Assembly: GCF_014058705.1 (NCBI RefSeq)
Contig: NZ_CP059692.1
Coordinates: 2,423,001-2,487,000, forward strand
Direction: 5' to 3'
Source: Aureimonas mangrovi
GTDB taxonomy: Bacteria > Pseudomonadota > Alphaproteobacteria > Rhizobiales > Rhizobiaceae
Length of the DNA: 64,000 nucleotides
Under the pieces are notes generated by a model. The model was not told where the DNA came from and searched no databases. It saw nothing but the letters and a program-made list of their open reading frames with translations. Position numbers and translations under genes: made by a program. Every line of letters starts with the position of its first letter. Positions within the stretch are counted from its first letter, which is position 1. This document shows, one piece after another, positions 35,304-43,819 of this stretch.

Positions 35304-37829
35304 ATGGCAAGCGCGGCGCAGGACCTTCTCGCGCGCTATCGCGAAAAGCGAGACTTCTCGAAGACGAAAGAGCCCGCCGGAGGCGTACCCTCGCAGGACG
35401 GGCTCGTCTTCGTCGTCCAGAAGCACGACGCGACACGCCTGCACTACGATTTCCGCCTTGAATGGGGTGGCGTCCTGAAGAGCTGGGCCGTGACCCGCGG
35501 GCCGAGCCTCGACCCGGCCGACAAGCGCCTCGCCGTGCGCACCGAGGACCACCCGATGGACTACGGCGACTTCGAGGGGACGATCCCCGAGGGCGAGTAT
35601 GGCGCCGGCACGGTGATGCTCTGGGATTTCGGCCGCTGGCAGCCGCGTGAGGACATGGAAGAGGGCCTGAAGAACGGCTCGATCAAGATGGACCTCGCCG
35701 GCGAGAAGATGACCGGCCACTGGGCGCTGGTGCGCATGAAGCCGCGCGGCAAGGAGACCCGCGAGAACTGGCTGCTCATCAAGGAGAAGGACGATGTCGC
35801 CTCCACGCGGCGCAACATCCTGCGCGCCGACCGCTCGGTGAAGACCGGGCGCACGATGCACCAGATCTCGCAGGGCGACGAGACCTGGAAGCGCCCGACC
35901 AAGCGCCCCGAACCGAAGGCCGAAGCGGCGGCGGACAAAGCGGCGCCGAGAGGCAAGCCGGGCGGCACACTGCCACGCTTTCGTCCCGTCCAGCTTGCGA
36001 CGCTCGTCGAGGAGGCCCCCACCGGCGACGACTGGCTGCACGAGCTGAAGTATGACGGCTACCGCGTCCTGATCGCGACGGGCGGCGGGCAGACCCGTCT
36101 TTATACCCGCAACGAAAAGGACTGGACCGAAACCTTCGGCCCTCTCCTGCCGGCCGTCGAGCGGCTGCCCTGCCGGAGCGCGCTGATCGACGGCGAGGTC
36201 GTCGCCTTCGATGCCGGCGGGCGAACGGATTTCTCTACGCTGCGCGAGGCGTTGTCGGACGGCTCGCCGCTTTCGTGCTTCGCCTTCGACCTCCTGTCGC
36301 TCGACGGCAAGGATCTGACGGGCAAGCCCCTGACGACACGCAAGGCGAAGCTGAAGAGCCTTATCGAGAAGGCCGGCGAGGGCTCGCTTCTCTACAGCGA
36401 GCACGTGCGCGGGTCCGGGGCAAAGGTCTTTGCCAGTATCTGCCGCTCGGGCCACGAGGGCATCGTCTCCAAGCGCGCCGACGCACCCTACCGCGCGGGG
36501 CGCGGCACCGCCTGGGTGAAGACCAAGTGCACGAGGCGGCAGGAGTTCGTGATCGGTGGATTCTCGCCCTCCGCCAAGAAGGCGCGGGCTTTCTCCTCGA
36601 TCCTCGTCGGCGTGTTCGAGGGCGATCGCTTCGTCTATCGCGGCCGCGTCGGCTCCGGTTTCACGGAGGCGACGCTCGACGAGCTTTCCGCGCGTTTCAA
36701 GGATCTCGGCCGAAGGACCTCGCCCTTCGAGACGGTGCCGAAGGAGGTGGCGCGTGGCGCGCGCTACGTGAAGCCGCAGCTCGTCGCCGAGATCGATTTT
36801 GCCGAACTCACCCCGGAGGGCGCCGTGCGCCATGGCGTGTTCAAGGGCCTGCGTGAGGACAAGCCGGCAGAGGGCATCGTCGAGGAGAAACCGGTGGCTC
36901 CCCCAGCGAAACAATCGTCGAGCGCGAAGAAGGGCGACGGCGAACCTGAGGAGATCGCAGGCGTTCGCCTCACCTCGCCGGACCGCGTCGTGTTCGAGAG
37001 CCAGGGGCTGACGAAGCGCGACCTCGCTCTCTATTACGAGGCCGTGGCCGAACGGATGCTGGCGAGGGCGGGCGACCGGCCTCTTTCGCTGGTGCGCTGT
37101 CCGCAGGGGCGCGCGAAGCAGTGCTTCTTCCAGAAGCACGACACGGGCGGCTTCCCCGACGCGATCGGCCATGTCGACGTAACGGAGAAGGACGGCGAGA
37201 AGGCGGTCTATCTCTCCGTTTCGAATGCCGCCGGGCTCGTCGCCGCGCTCCAGATGAACACGCTGGAGTTCCACATCTGGGGCTCGCGCGACGACAGGCT
37301 GGAAAACCCGGACCGTCTCGTCTTCGACTTCGACCCCGACGAATCCTTGAAATTCGCGGATGTGAAGCGCGCGGCCTTCGATCTCCGCGACCGGCTTGCG
37401 GATGGCGGCCTCCGAAGCTTCGCAATGGTGACGGGCGGCAAGGGCATCCACCTCGTCGCTCCCCTGTCACGGCGTCAGCAATGGCCGGAGGTGAAGGCCT
37501 TCGCCAGCGCCGTCGCGCACCGAATGGAGGCCGACGAGCCCGAGCGCTTCGTCGCCACCATGTCGAAGGCCAAGCGGAAGGGCCGTATCTTCGTCGACTG
37601 GCTGCGCAACGAGCGCGGGCAGACCGCGATCGCCCCCTACTCCACGCGATCAAGAGAGGGCGCGCCGGTGGCAACTCCCGTGACCTGGGACGAGCTGGCG
37701 GAGCTCGAGGCCGCCAACCTCTTCCACCCCGCCGACATCCTGAAGCGCATCGAAGCGGCCGATCCCTGGGCGGGCTACGACAAGGTCAACCAGTCGATCA
37801 CCAAGGCGCTGGCCAGGCGCTTCGCCTGA
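35304..37829 (+). CDS. ligD: ATP-dependent DNA ligase LigD (phosphoesterase-ligase-polymerase)
   Basis: Multifunctional end-joining enzyme, 841 aa, domain order phosphoesterase-ligase-polymerase. The 3'-phosphoesterase (about 10-190) has FVVQKHDATRLHYDFRLEW and HPMDYGDFEGTIPEGEYGAG. The ligase domain carries nucleotidyl-transfer Lys249 in ELKYDGYRVL, then LIDGEVVAFD, FDLLSLDG, EGIVSKR and WVKTK. The polymerase/primase domain begins about 560 with DLALYYEAVAERML; LVFDFDPDESL gives catalytic Asp residues and FAMVTGGKGIHLVAPLSRRQ the nucleotide site. It follows ku directly, so the two form an operon; the same order of domains is known from Pseudomonas and rhizobial LigD. Confidence 0.97.
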   Translation: MASAAQDLLARYREKRDFSKTKEPAGGVPSQDGLVFVVQKHDATRLHYDFRLEWGGVLKSWAVTRGPSLDPADKRLAVRTEDHPMDYGDFEGTIPEGEYGAGTVMLWDFGRWQPREDMEEGLKNGSIKMDLAGEKMTGHWALVRMKPRGKETRENWLLIKEKDDVASTRRNILRADRSVKTGRTMHQISQGDETWKRPTKRPEPKAEAAADKAAPRGKPGGTLPRFRPVQLATLVEEAPTGDDWLHELKYDGYRVLIATGGGQTRLYTRNEKDWTETFGPLLPAVERLPCRSALIDGEVVAFDAGGRTDFSTLREALSDGSPLSCFAFDLLSLDGKDLTGKPLTTRKAKLKSLIEKAGEGSLLYSEHVRGSGAKVFASICRSGHEGIVSKRADAPYRAGRGTAWVKTKCTRRQEFVIGGFSPSAKKARAFSSILVGVFEGDRFVYRGRVGSGFTEATLDELSARFKDLGRRTSPFETVPKEVARGARYVKPQLVAEIDFAELTPEGAVRHGVFKGLREDKPAEGIVEEKPVAPPAKQSSSAKKGDGEPEEIAGVRLTSPDRVVFESQGLTKRDLALYYEAVAERMLARAGDRPLSLVRCPQGRAKQCFFQKHDTGGFPDAIGHVDVTEKDGEKAVYLSVSNAAGLVAALQMNTLEFHIWGSRDDRLENPDRLVFDFDPDESLKFADVKRAAFDLRDRLADGGLRSFAMVTGGKGIHLVAPLSRRQQWPEVKAFASAVAHRMEADEPERFVATMSKAKRKGRIFVDWLRNERGQTAIAPYSTRSREGAPVATPVTWDELAELEAANLFHPADILKRIEAADPWAGYDKVNQSITKALARRFA

Positions 37830-37895
37830 CGGCTTGCCGCTTGATTCCCCCGGCCCGCTGTCGCAGTTTGCCGGCCCTTGCGGGAGGCATCACAC

Positions 37896-38441
37896 ATGGC
37901 GATTCATTCACTCGACGGCGAAAGGCCCGAGCTGCCGGAGAACGGCCGATACTGGGTGGCGGACAGCGCGAGCGTGGCGGGCCGCGTGCGGCTCGGCGAG
38001 GATTGCGGCGTCTGGTTCGGCGCGGTGATCCGCGGCGACAACGAGTGGATCGGCATCGGCGCGCGCACCAACATCCAGGACAACGCCGTCCTGCATTCGG
38101 ACGCCGGCTCGCCGCTGACCATCGGCGAAGGCTGCACCATCGGCCATTCCGCCATCGTCCACGGTTGTACCGTGGGTGACAATTCGCTGATCGGCATGGG
38201 TGCCACCGTCCTCAACGGTGCGCGCATCGGCGCCAACTCCATCGTCGGCGCGGGGGCGCTGGTGACCGAGGACAAGGAATTCCCGGACAATTCGCTGATC
38301 GTCGGCGCGCCCGCCAAGGCGATCCGCACGCTCGACGAGGCCGCCGTCGCCAAACTCAGGCTCTCGGCCGAGCACTATGTTTCCAACGCCCGCCGCTTCA
38401 AGGACGGGCTCCAGCGCATCGACGAACCGACACGCCCATGA
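37896..38441 (+). CDS. gamma-carbonic anhydrase family protein
   Basis: 181-aa left-handed beta-helix protein of the gamma-carbonic anhydrase/YrdA family. Hexapeptide repeats are evident from about 25 to 140, with WFGAVIRGDN, TNIQDNAVLHSD, CTIGHSAIVHGCTVGDNSLIGMGA and SIVGAGALV. His residues in VLHSD, IGHS and VHG fit metal binding. Catalysis has been shown for only some members. GGGAGG precedes the ATG. The stop overlaps the start of the aminotransferase gene (ATGA), indicating coupling. Confidence 0.9.
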   Translation: MAIHSLDGERPELPENGRYWVADSASVAGRVRLGEDCGVWFGAVIRGDNEWIGIGARTNIQDNAVLHSDAGSPLTIGEGCTIGHSAIVHGCTVGDNSLIGMGATVLNGARIGANSIVGAGALVTEDKEFPDNSLIVGAPAKAIRTLDEAAVAKLRLSAEHYVSNARRFKDGLQRIDEPTRP

Positions 38442-39532
38442 TCTTCACGCCCCTCGCCCAGTCGCTGCCGGCCACCGTTCCCTTCGTCGGGCCGGAAGCC
38501 ATCGAACGGCGCACCGGCCGCCCGTTCCGCGCGCGCCTCGGTGCCAACGAGAGCGTCTTCGGTCCCTCGCCGAAGGTGGTGGAGGCGATGGCGAAGGCAG
38601 CGGCCGAGAGCTGGGCCTATGGCGACCCCGAGCATTTCGACATCCGCGCGGCCATCGCGGCCCATCACGGTGTCTCGCCCGAGAACGTCGCCGTCGGCGA
38701 AGGGATCGACGGTCTCCTCGGCCTCGTGGTGCGCTTGACGATCGAGCCGGGCGACAAGGTCGTGACCTCGCTCGGCGCCTACCCGACATTCAACTATCAT
38801 GTCGTCGGCCATGGCGGCGTTCTCGACTTCGTGCCGTACAGGAACGACGTGGAAGACCCGCAGGCGCTCGCCGCGCGCGCGAAGGCCGTGCGTCCCAAGC
38901 TCCTCTACTTCGCCAACCCGGACAACCCGACCGGAAGCTGGCACGACGCGCAGACCGTCAAGCAGCTGATCGACGAGACGCCGGCGGAGACCCTGCTCGT
39001 CCTTGACGAGGCCTACGGCGATCTCGCCCCCGAAGGCGCCCTGCCCGCGATCGAGCCGCTGCGCGACAACGTCCTGCGCTTCCGCACCTTTTCCAAGGCC
39101 TACGGCATGGCCGGCGTTCGCATCGGCTACGCACTCGGCGCGCCCGAGACGATCCGGCATTTCGACAAGGTGCGAAACCATTTCGGCCTGTCGCGCATGG
39201 CGCAGGCGGGCGCGATCGCGGCGCTCGACGACCAGGAGTATCTCTCGCGCACCGTCGCGCAGATCGTGGCCGCGCGCGACGAGATCGCCGCGATCGCAAG
39301 GCGCGCGGGACTGAGCCCGCTCCCATCGGCCACCAACTTCGTCGCGATCGACTGCGGCCGGGACGGCGCCTATGCGCGGGCGGTCCTCGAGGGGGTCATC
39401 GAGCGCGGCGTCTTCATCCGCATGCCGGGCACGGCGCCGCTGGACCGGATGATCCGCGTCACCGCCGGCACGCCAGCCGATCTCGCGCTGTTCGAGGATG
39501 CGCTGAAGGGCTCGCTGGCGGCGCGCCCATAA
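38438..39532 (+). CDS. pyridoxal-phosphate aminotransferase, HisC-like
   Basis: 364-aa class I/II aminotransferase resembling histidinol-phosphate aminotransferase. RARLGANESVFGPSP is the HisC-type N-terminus, YFANPDNPTGSW and LVLDEAYGDLA bind the cofactor, and the Schiff-base Lys is in FRTFSKAYGMAGVRIGYALG; IRVTAGTPADLALF closes the chain. HisC, aromatic or Cobc-like roles cannot be separated by reading; no other his gene is near. It begins inside the stop of the gamma-carbonic anhydrase gene. Confidence 0.88.
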   Translation: MIFTPLAQSLPATVPFVGPEAIERRTGRPFRARLGANESVFGPSPKVVEAMAKAAAESWAYGDPEHFDIRAAIAAHHGVSPENVAVGEGIDGLLGLVVRLTIEPGDKVVTSLGAYPTFNYHVVGHGGVLDFVPYRNDVEDPQALAARAKAVRPKLLYFANPDNPTGSWHDAQTVKQLIDETPAETLLVLDEAYGDLAPEGALPAIEPLRDNVLRFRTFSKAYGMAGVRIGYALGAPETIRHFDKVRNHFGLSRMAQAGAIAALDDQEYLSRTVAQIVAARDEIAAIARRAGLSPLPSATNFVAIDCGRDGAYARAVLEGVIERGVFIRMPGTAPLDRMIRVTAGTPADLALFEDALKGSLAARP

Positions 39533-39715
39533 GCCCCGCGCCGACTGCCAACCCCTGCCGTATCGGCGCTTTTCGCATCGATCGCGACGTCTTCCGATCA
39601 ATGCGAATTCTCTTGGCAACGCGCTGTCGCGCAGTTTACGTTAAGGGAAACCAGGCGGGAGGAGACGCCGCATCTCGCGGCGGCGCGCTCGGTTCATCCC
39701 TGGGAGGATGACGTC

Positions 39716-40063
39716 ATGAAATCGCTTCTGGCCGCCGGCCTTCTCGTTCTCGTGGCCTCGACGGGCGCCGCGCTCGCGGACCCGATCGAAGGCACATGGC
39801 GGATGCCATCCGGCAACAACGCCACCATCGCTCCCTGCGGCAGCCAGTTCTGCCTCACCTATGTCAACGGCCCGAACGCCGGCCAGACCTTCGGCCGCAT
39901 GACCGCGACCGGCAACGGGCGCTACGAGGGCACGGTGACGGACTACACCCGCAACGGGCGCGAATTCACCGGCAAGGGCACGCTGTCGGGCAACACGCTG
40001 TCGGTCTCGGGCTGCGTCCTCGGCGGGCTGATCTGCCGCTCGCAGGAACTGACGCGCGTCTGA
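39716..40063 (+). CDS. DUF2147-like secreted protein (first copy)
   Basis: 115-aa exported protein, function unknown. Signal peptide MKSLLAAGLLVLVASTGAALA then ADPIEGTWRMPSGNNATIAPC. The body is a small beta-rich domain with GRYEGTVTDYTRNGREFTGK and LSGNTLSVSGCVLGGLICRSQEL. Four Cys (APCGSQFC and GCVLGGLIC) may form disulfides. GGGAGG stands before the ATG. A paralogue is at 40867, with the PCu(A)C-like gene between, so the three may share an envelope role. Confidence 0.82.
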   Translation: MKSLLAAGLLVLVASTGAALADPIEGTWRMPSGNNATIAPCGSQFCLTYVNGPNAGQTFGRMTATGNGRYEGTVTDYTRNGREFTGKGTLSGNTLSVSGCVLGGLICRSQELTRV

Positions 40064-40078
40064 TCCCTCGGCAACAGA

Positions 40079-40257
40079 AGGTGCGGCGCGGTGCTCGCCG
40101 GGCAGGCGCCCACCGGCTCGCCCGTCAGCGCTGAGGAAGAGACGATCTGATCGAAATGCCGAGGCGGACGGGGAAGCCCCCTGGCGTGGGAAGCGAGCTG
40201 CCGCGCGGCCAGGCCGCGAAAGCGGCTCTGCGGCTGACGGTGTAATCGCGCCGTCAT
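40079..40257. other. intergenic segment rich in strong hairpins
   Basis: GC-rich sequence between the DUF2147-like gene and the PCu(A)C-like gene with several perfect inverted repeats: GGGG-AAG-CCCC, CGCGGCC-A-GGCCGCG (40204-40218) and GCCGC-GAAA-GCGGC (40213-40226), the last with a GNRA tetraloop. The second and third are mutually exclusive. It may be a structured leader or an intergenic repeat; no known riboswitch pattern was recognised. Confidence 0.35.
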
Positions 40258-40309
40258 GCGGAGCCGTCAGATATCGGCGACGTCGAATCGTTCCCGGGAA
40301 AATGCATCC

Positions 40310-40792
40310 ATGCTGCGCGCCAGCCTCCTGTCCCTGTCGCTTTTCGCCACAGCCGCCTTCGCGCAAGACCAAGACGGCCACGACCATCATCTGGCCGAAG
40401 CGGGCGGCCTGCGCGCCGTTCACGCCTGGACCAATGCAGGCGACGGGCCGGACACGCTGGTCTACATGGAGATCGAGAACCGGTCGGGCCGAGAAGCGAC
40501 CTTGACGGGCGCGCACTCGGACGTGGCTGCGTCCGCGACGCTCGTCGGCCTGCGGAACGAAGGCGGAGAATTGCGCATGGCGGAGATCGACAGGATGCCG
40601 CTGCCTGACGGCTCGCAGCTTCAGCTATCCCCCAACGGGCTCGCGATCCGGCTCTCCGCCATGGAGGGGCCCCTGGCACGGGGCGACAGCTTCGACCTGA
40701 CGCTCACCTTCGGGGACGCCGATCTCGACGTTCACGTCGACGTCGAAGCCGGGAACGCCACGCAGCACAGCCATGCGGGCCACGCGCACTGA
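40310..40792 (+). CDS. PCu(A)C-like periplasmic protein with degenerate copper site
   Basis: 160-aa exported protein with the PCu(A)C/DUF461 fold, whose typical members deliver copper to cytochrome oxidase. The signal peptide is MLRASLLSLSLFATAAFA. The fold is recognisable in LVYMEIENRSGREATLTGAH, LRMAEIDRMPLPDG, LQLSPNGLAIRLSAMEGPL and FDLTLTFGDAD. The core His/Met ligands are missing: the usual HXML is AIRL, and the expected EIH is TLV. Both ends are His-rich (DGHDHH and HSHAGHAH), so metal binding may have moved there. It sits between two DUF2147-like genes on the same strand. Confidence 0.75.
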   Translation: MLRASLLSLSLFATAAFAQDQDGHDHHLAEAGGLRAVHAWTNAGDGPDTLVYMEIENRSGREATLTGAHSDVAASATLVGLRNEGGELRMAEIDRMPLPDGSQLQLSPNGLAIRLSAMEGPLARGDSFDLTLTFGDADLDVHVDVEAGNATQHSHAGHAH

Positions 40793-40866
40793 CGAGGCGC
40801 CGCCGCCGCCATCATTCCGTCGCGGACACCGCGCAGAGGGTTGAGCGTCCTCGCCCGGAGAAGCCG

Positions 40867-41196
40867 ATGCGCCGCCTCACCCTCGCTTTCGCCGTCGCAC
40901 TCGCCTCCCTGCCCGCTGCCGCCCAGTCGCTCGAGGGCACCTGGCGCGTGCAGAACGGCGAAACGGTCACCTATGCGCCCTGCGAGAAAGGCTTCTGCTC
41001 GGTGATCGACACGGGCGAGTACGCCGGGGGTTCCGTCGGCTGGATGGCGCCGGGAGCCCAGCGATACGAGGGCGAGGTGATCGATCCCGAGAGCGGCAAG
41101 GCCTACGAGGGCCACGCGGTGGTGGAGGGTGACACGCTCACCCTCACTGGCTGCGTCGCGCGAATCTTCTGCCGCTCGCAGGTCTGGAGCCGCTGA
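40867..41196 (+). CDS. DUF2147-like secreted protein (second copy)
   Basis: 109-aa paralogue of the protein at 39716. Signal peptide MRRLTLAFAVALASLPAAAQ, then SLEGTWRVQNGETVTYAPCE. The Cys pattern is kept (APCEKGFC and TGCVARIFC) and the chain ends ICRSQ/FCRSQ-like before VWSR. GGAG lies about five bases before the ATG. Function unknown; periplasmic. It ends six bases before the convergent glutathione transferase gene. Confidence 0.82.
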   Translation: MRRLTLAFAVALASLPAAAQSLEGTWRVQNGETVTYAPCEKGFCSVIDTGEYAGGSVGWMAPGAQRYEGEVIDPESGKAYEGHAVVEGDTLTLTGCVARIFCRSQVWSR

Positions 41197-41202
41197 CCGG
41201 CC

Positions 41203-41907
41203 TCAGCGCGAACGCTGGCCGAACAGGACCTTCTGCGCATCCTTGTCCTCGGCGAGGTTCTTGCGCTTCTCGCGCCCGAGCGCGACGCCACGCTCCACCG
41301 CCGGCCGCGCGCCGATCGCGTCGAACCAGCGTTTCAGGTTCGGGAAGTCGGCTAGATCCTGGCCCTGGTTCTCGTGCGGGACGATCCAGCCATAGGACGC
41401 CATGTCGGCGATCGAATATTCTGCGCCGCCAAGATAGTCGGCCTCGGCCAGACGCCGGTCCATCACGCCGTAGAGGCGGTTCACCTCGTTGGTGTAGCGG
41501 TTGATGCCGTACTCGATCTTCTCCGGCGCGTACTGGCGGAAGTGATGGGCCTGGCCCGCCATCGGGCCGAGGCCGCCCATCTGCCAGAACAGCCACTGAT
41601 CGACAGCGACGCGCGCACGCTCGTCGCTCGGATAGAAGCGGGCGAACTTGCGGCCGAGATACTGGAGAATTGCACCCGATTCGAAGACGGAGATCGGCTC
41701 GCCACCCGGCCCTTCCGGATCGACGATCGCCGGCATGCGGTTGTTGGGAGAAATTTTCAGGAAGGCCGGCTCGAACTGCTCGCCGGCGCCGATATTGACG
41801 TATTTCGTCTCATACGGAACGCCCAGTTCCTCCAGCATGATACTGACTTTCCAGCCGTTCGGCGTCGGCCAGTAGTGGAGTTCGATGGGCTTCGTCTGCT
41901 CGTTCAT
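41203..41907 (-). CDS. glutathione S-transferase, YghU/YfcG type
   Basis: 234-aa thioredoxin-fold transferase of the nu-class YghU/YfcG kind, known for disulfide-bond reductase activity. The N-terminal domain has LHYWPTPNGWKVSIMLEELG with the Thr-Pro-Asn active region, KISPNNRMPAIVDPEG and FESGAILQYLGRK; the helical C-terminal domain has WLFWQMGGLGPMAGQAHHF and YSIADMASYGWI. The ATG at 41907 begins the fold; in-frame upstream starts are not needed. Monocistronic. Confidence 0.9.
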   Translation of the reverse strand: MNEQTKPIELHYWPTPNGWKVSIMLEELGVPYETKYVNIGAGEQFEPAFLKISPNNRMPAIVDPEGPGGEPISVFESGAILQYLGRKFARFYPSDERARVAVDQWLFWQMGGLGPMAGQAHHFRQYAPEKIEYGINRYTNEVNRLYGVMDRRLAEADYLGGAEYSIADMASYGWIVPHENQGQDLADFPNLKRWFDAIGARPAVERGVALGREKRKNLAEDKDAQKVLFGQRSR

Positions 41908-42102
41908 AGGGGCGTCCCTTCCGTTTTTCCGCCCCGCATGTAGGCCCTGGAAGCGCCCTCGCAAGCGGCACGGTTTGCGAAGAAAGTTCCACCTCTGTTA
42001 AGGCTGCGTTTACCGGATTGAACGCGAAATGAACGACAACTCCAGCCTTGGTTCAGCTTCGAGGCTTCATTGTCGCAACCGAACAGAGAGAGGATTCCCG
42101 AT

Positions 42103-42267
42103 ATGATCCTGCGACTGGCGGTTCTCACGATCCTCCTTGCCCTCTTCGCGGTCAGTTTCTCCGCGATCGTCGAATATGACGGCCGCAGCGCCAATGCGTG
42201 GCCGCAGCAGCCAAGCGCCGGATGCTACGATCAGGGTGCCGTCTGCGCACCGCAGCGGGTCGACTGA
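42103..42267 (+). CDS. small membrane or secreted protein, 54 aa
   Basis: Not recognised. ATG is preceded by GAGAGAGG. The N-terminus is a single hydrophobic helix (MILRLAVLTILLALFAVSFSA), either signal peptide or membrane anchor, followed by about 30 polar residues with two Cys (SAGCYDQGAVC). An AT-rich stretch at 41980-42060 probably contains the promoter. Codon use matches the neighbourhood. AMP nucleosidase follows 49 bases downstream. Confidence 0.6.
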   Translation: MILRLAVLTILLALFAVSFSAIVEYDGRSANAWPQQPSAGCYDQGAVCAPQRVD

Positions 42268-42316
42268 GCCCTTACGGGCCACTTCCCCGGCCAGCACCCT
42301 CCGGCTATGAGGAGGG

Positions 42317-43813
42317 ATGATCGACAGCGCTTCCAACGCCCCTGCCTTCCAGTCGCCGAACGCCGGTCACGCGAAGCTGTTCGACGACCCGCAGAGGGCG
42401 GTCGGCGAACTCATTCGCCTCTACGAACAGTCGGCCTCCTTCCTGATCGAGCGATTCGACGAGGTGCTCGTCTCGGGCCGCACGAACGAGCGCTACCGCG
42501 CTTTCTACCCGCAGGTCTCGCTGACGACGACGGGCCATGCGCGAGTCGATTCCCGCCTTTCCTACGGCTTCGTGCCGGGGCCCGGCGAATACGCGACGAC
42601 GATCACGCGGCCGGATCTTTTCGAGAGCTATCTGACCGACCAGCTCGAACATCTCATCCGCAATCACGGCCAGCCCGTGTCCGTCGGGCTTTCGCAAACG
42701 CCGATCCCGCTTCACTTCGCCTTTCCAGAAGGCTCCTATGTCGACGGGGCGCTGGCCGAGAAACTCGCCAAGCCCTTGCGCGACATCTTCGACGTGCCGG
42801 ATCTGACCGCAACGGATGACCGCATCGTCAACGGCAATTTCGAGCCGCAGCCGGGCGAGCCCCTGCCGCTCGCGCCCTTCACCGCCCAGCGCGTCGACTA
42901 TTCGCTGCATCGCCTGGCGCACTACACGGCGACGAGCCCGCGGCACTTCCAGAACTTCGTCCTCTTCACCAACTACCAGTTCTACATCGACGAGTTCTGC
43001 GCGATGGCGCGCGACCTGATGGCCGATGGCGGGCGCGGCTATGACAGCTTCGTGGAGCCCGGCAACCTCGTGACGCCGGCAGGTGCGAGCGAGCCGATAT
43101 CGGGCGCGGTGCCGCCGCGCATGCCGCAGATGCCGGCCTACCACCTGACGCGGCCGGACCGCTCGGGCATCACGATGGTGAACATCGGCATCGGCCCGTC
43201 CAACGCCAAGACGATCACCGACCACATCGCGGTCCTGCGCCCGCACGCCTGGCTGATGCTCGGCCACTGCGCGGGCCTGCGCAACACACAGGCTCTCGGC
43301 GATTACGTCCTTGCCCATGCCTATGTGCGCGAGGATCACGTTCTCGACGCGGACCTGCCCGTCTGGGTACCGATCCCGCCGCTGGCCGAGGTGCAAGTGG
43401 CACTGGAGGAGGCGGTGGCGAGCGTCACCGGGCTCGAGGGCTACGACCTGAAGCGCATCATGCGCACCGGCACCGTCGCTACGATCGACAACCGGAACTG
43501 GGAGCTGCGCGACCAGCGCGAACCGGTGGAGCGGCTGTCGAAGTCGCGCGCCATCGCGCTCGACATGGAATCGGCCACCATCGCGGCCAACGGCTACCGC
43601 TTCCGCGTGCCCTACGGCACGCTCCTGTGCGTCTCGGACAAGCCGTTGCATGGCGAGCTCAAGCTGCCCGGCATGGCAACGGAGTTCTACAAGCGGCAGG
43701 TCTCGCAACATCTGGAGATCGGTATCCGCACGATGGAGACCTTATCCGACATGCCGGCCGAGCGGCTGCATTCGCGCAAGCTGCGCTCCTTCTTCGAAAC
43801 CGCCTTCCAGTAG
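42317..43813 (+). CDS. amn: AMP nucleosidase
   Basis: Hydrolyses AMP to adenine and ribose 5-phosphate, adjusting adenylate levels. 498 aa, similar to E. coli Amn (484). The N-terminal Amn-specific domain reads LFDDPQRAVGELIRLYEQS and RAFYPQVSLTTTG; the C-terminal phosphorylase-like domain has MVNIGIGPSNAKTITDHIAVL, WLMLGHCAGLRNTQALGDYV and ALDMESATIAANGYRFRVPYGTLLCVSD. GGAGGG directly touches the ATG, leaving almost no spacer, which is unusual. The EEP gene starts seven bases after the stop. Confidence 0.95.
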   Translation: MIDSASNAPAFQSPNAGHAKLFDDPQRAVGELIRLYEQSASFLIERFDEVLVSGRTNERYRAFYPQVSLTTTGHARVDSRLSYGFVPGPGEYATTITRPDLFESYLTDQLEHLIRNHGQPVSVGLSQTPIPLHFAFPEGSYVDGALAEKLAKPLRDIFDVPDLTATDDRIVNGNFEPQPGEPLPLAPFTAQRVDYSLHRLAHYTATSPRHFQNFVLFTNYQFYIDEFCAMARDLMADGGRGYDSFVEPGNLVTPAGASEPISGAVPPRMPQMPAYHLTRPDRSGITMVNIGIGPSNAKTITDHIAVLRPHAWLMLGHCAGLRNTQALGDYVLAHAYVREDHVLDADLPVWVPIPPLAEVQVALEEAVASVTGLEGYDLKRIMRTGTVATIDNRNWELRDQREPVERLSKSRAIALDMESATIAANGYRFRVPYGTLLCVSDKPLHGELKLPGMATEFYKRQVSQHLEIGIRTMETLSDMPAERLHSRKLRSFFETAFQ

Positions 43814-43819
43814 GCGAAG

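Noticed and set aside
34974-37451. 825-codon minus-strand frame opposite ligD
   Set aside because: Shadow of ku-ligD; no recognisable domain and unnatural amino-acid composition.
40079-40257. Cobalamin or other known riboswitch before the PCu(A)C-like gene
   Set aside because: Conserved cores of the cobalamin riboswitch are absent on both strands; only generic hairpins are seen.
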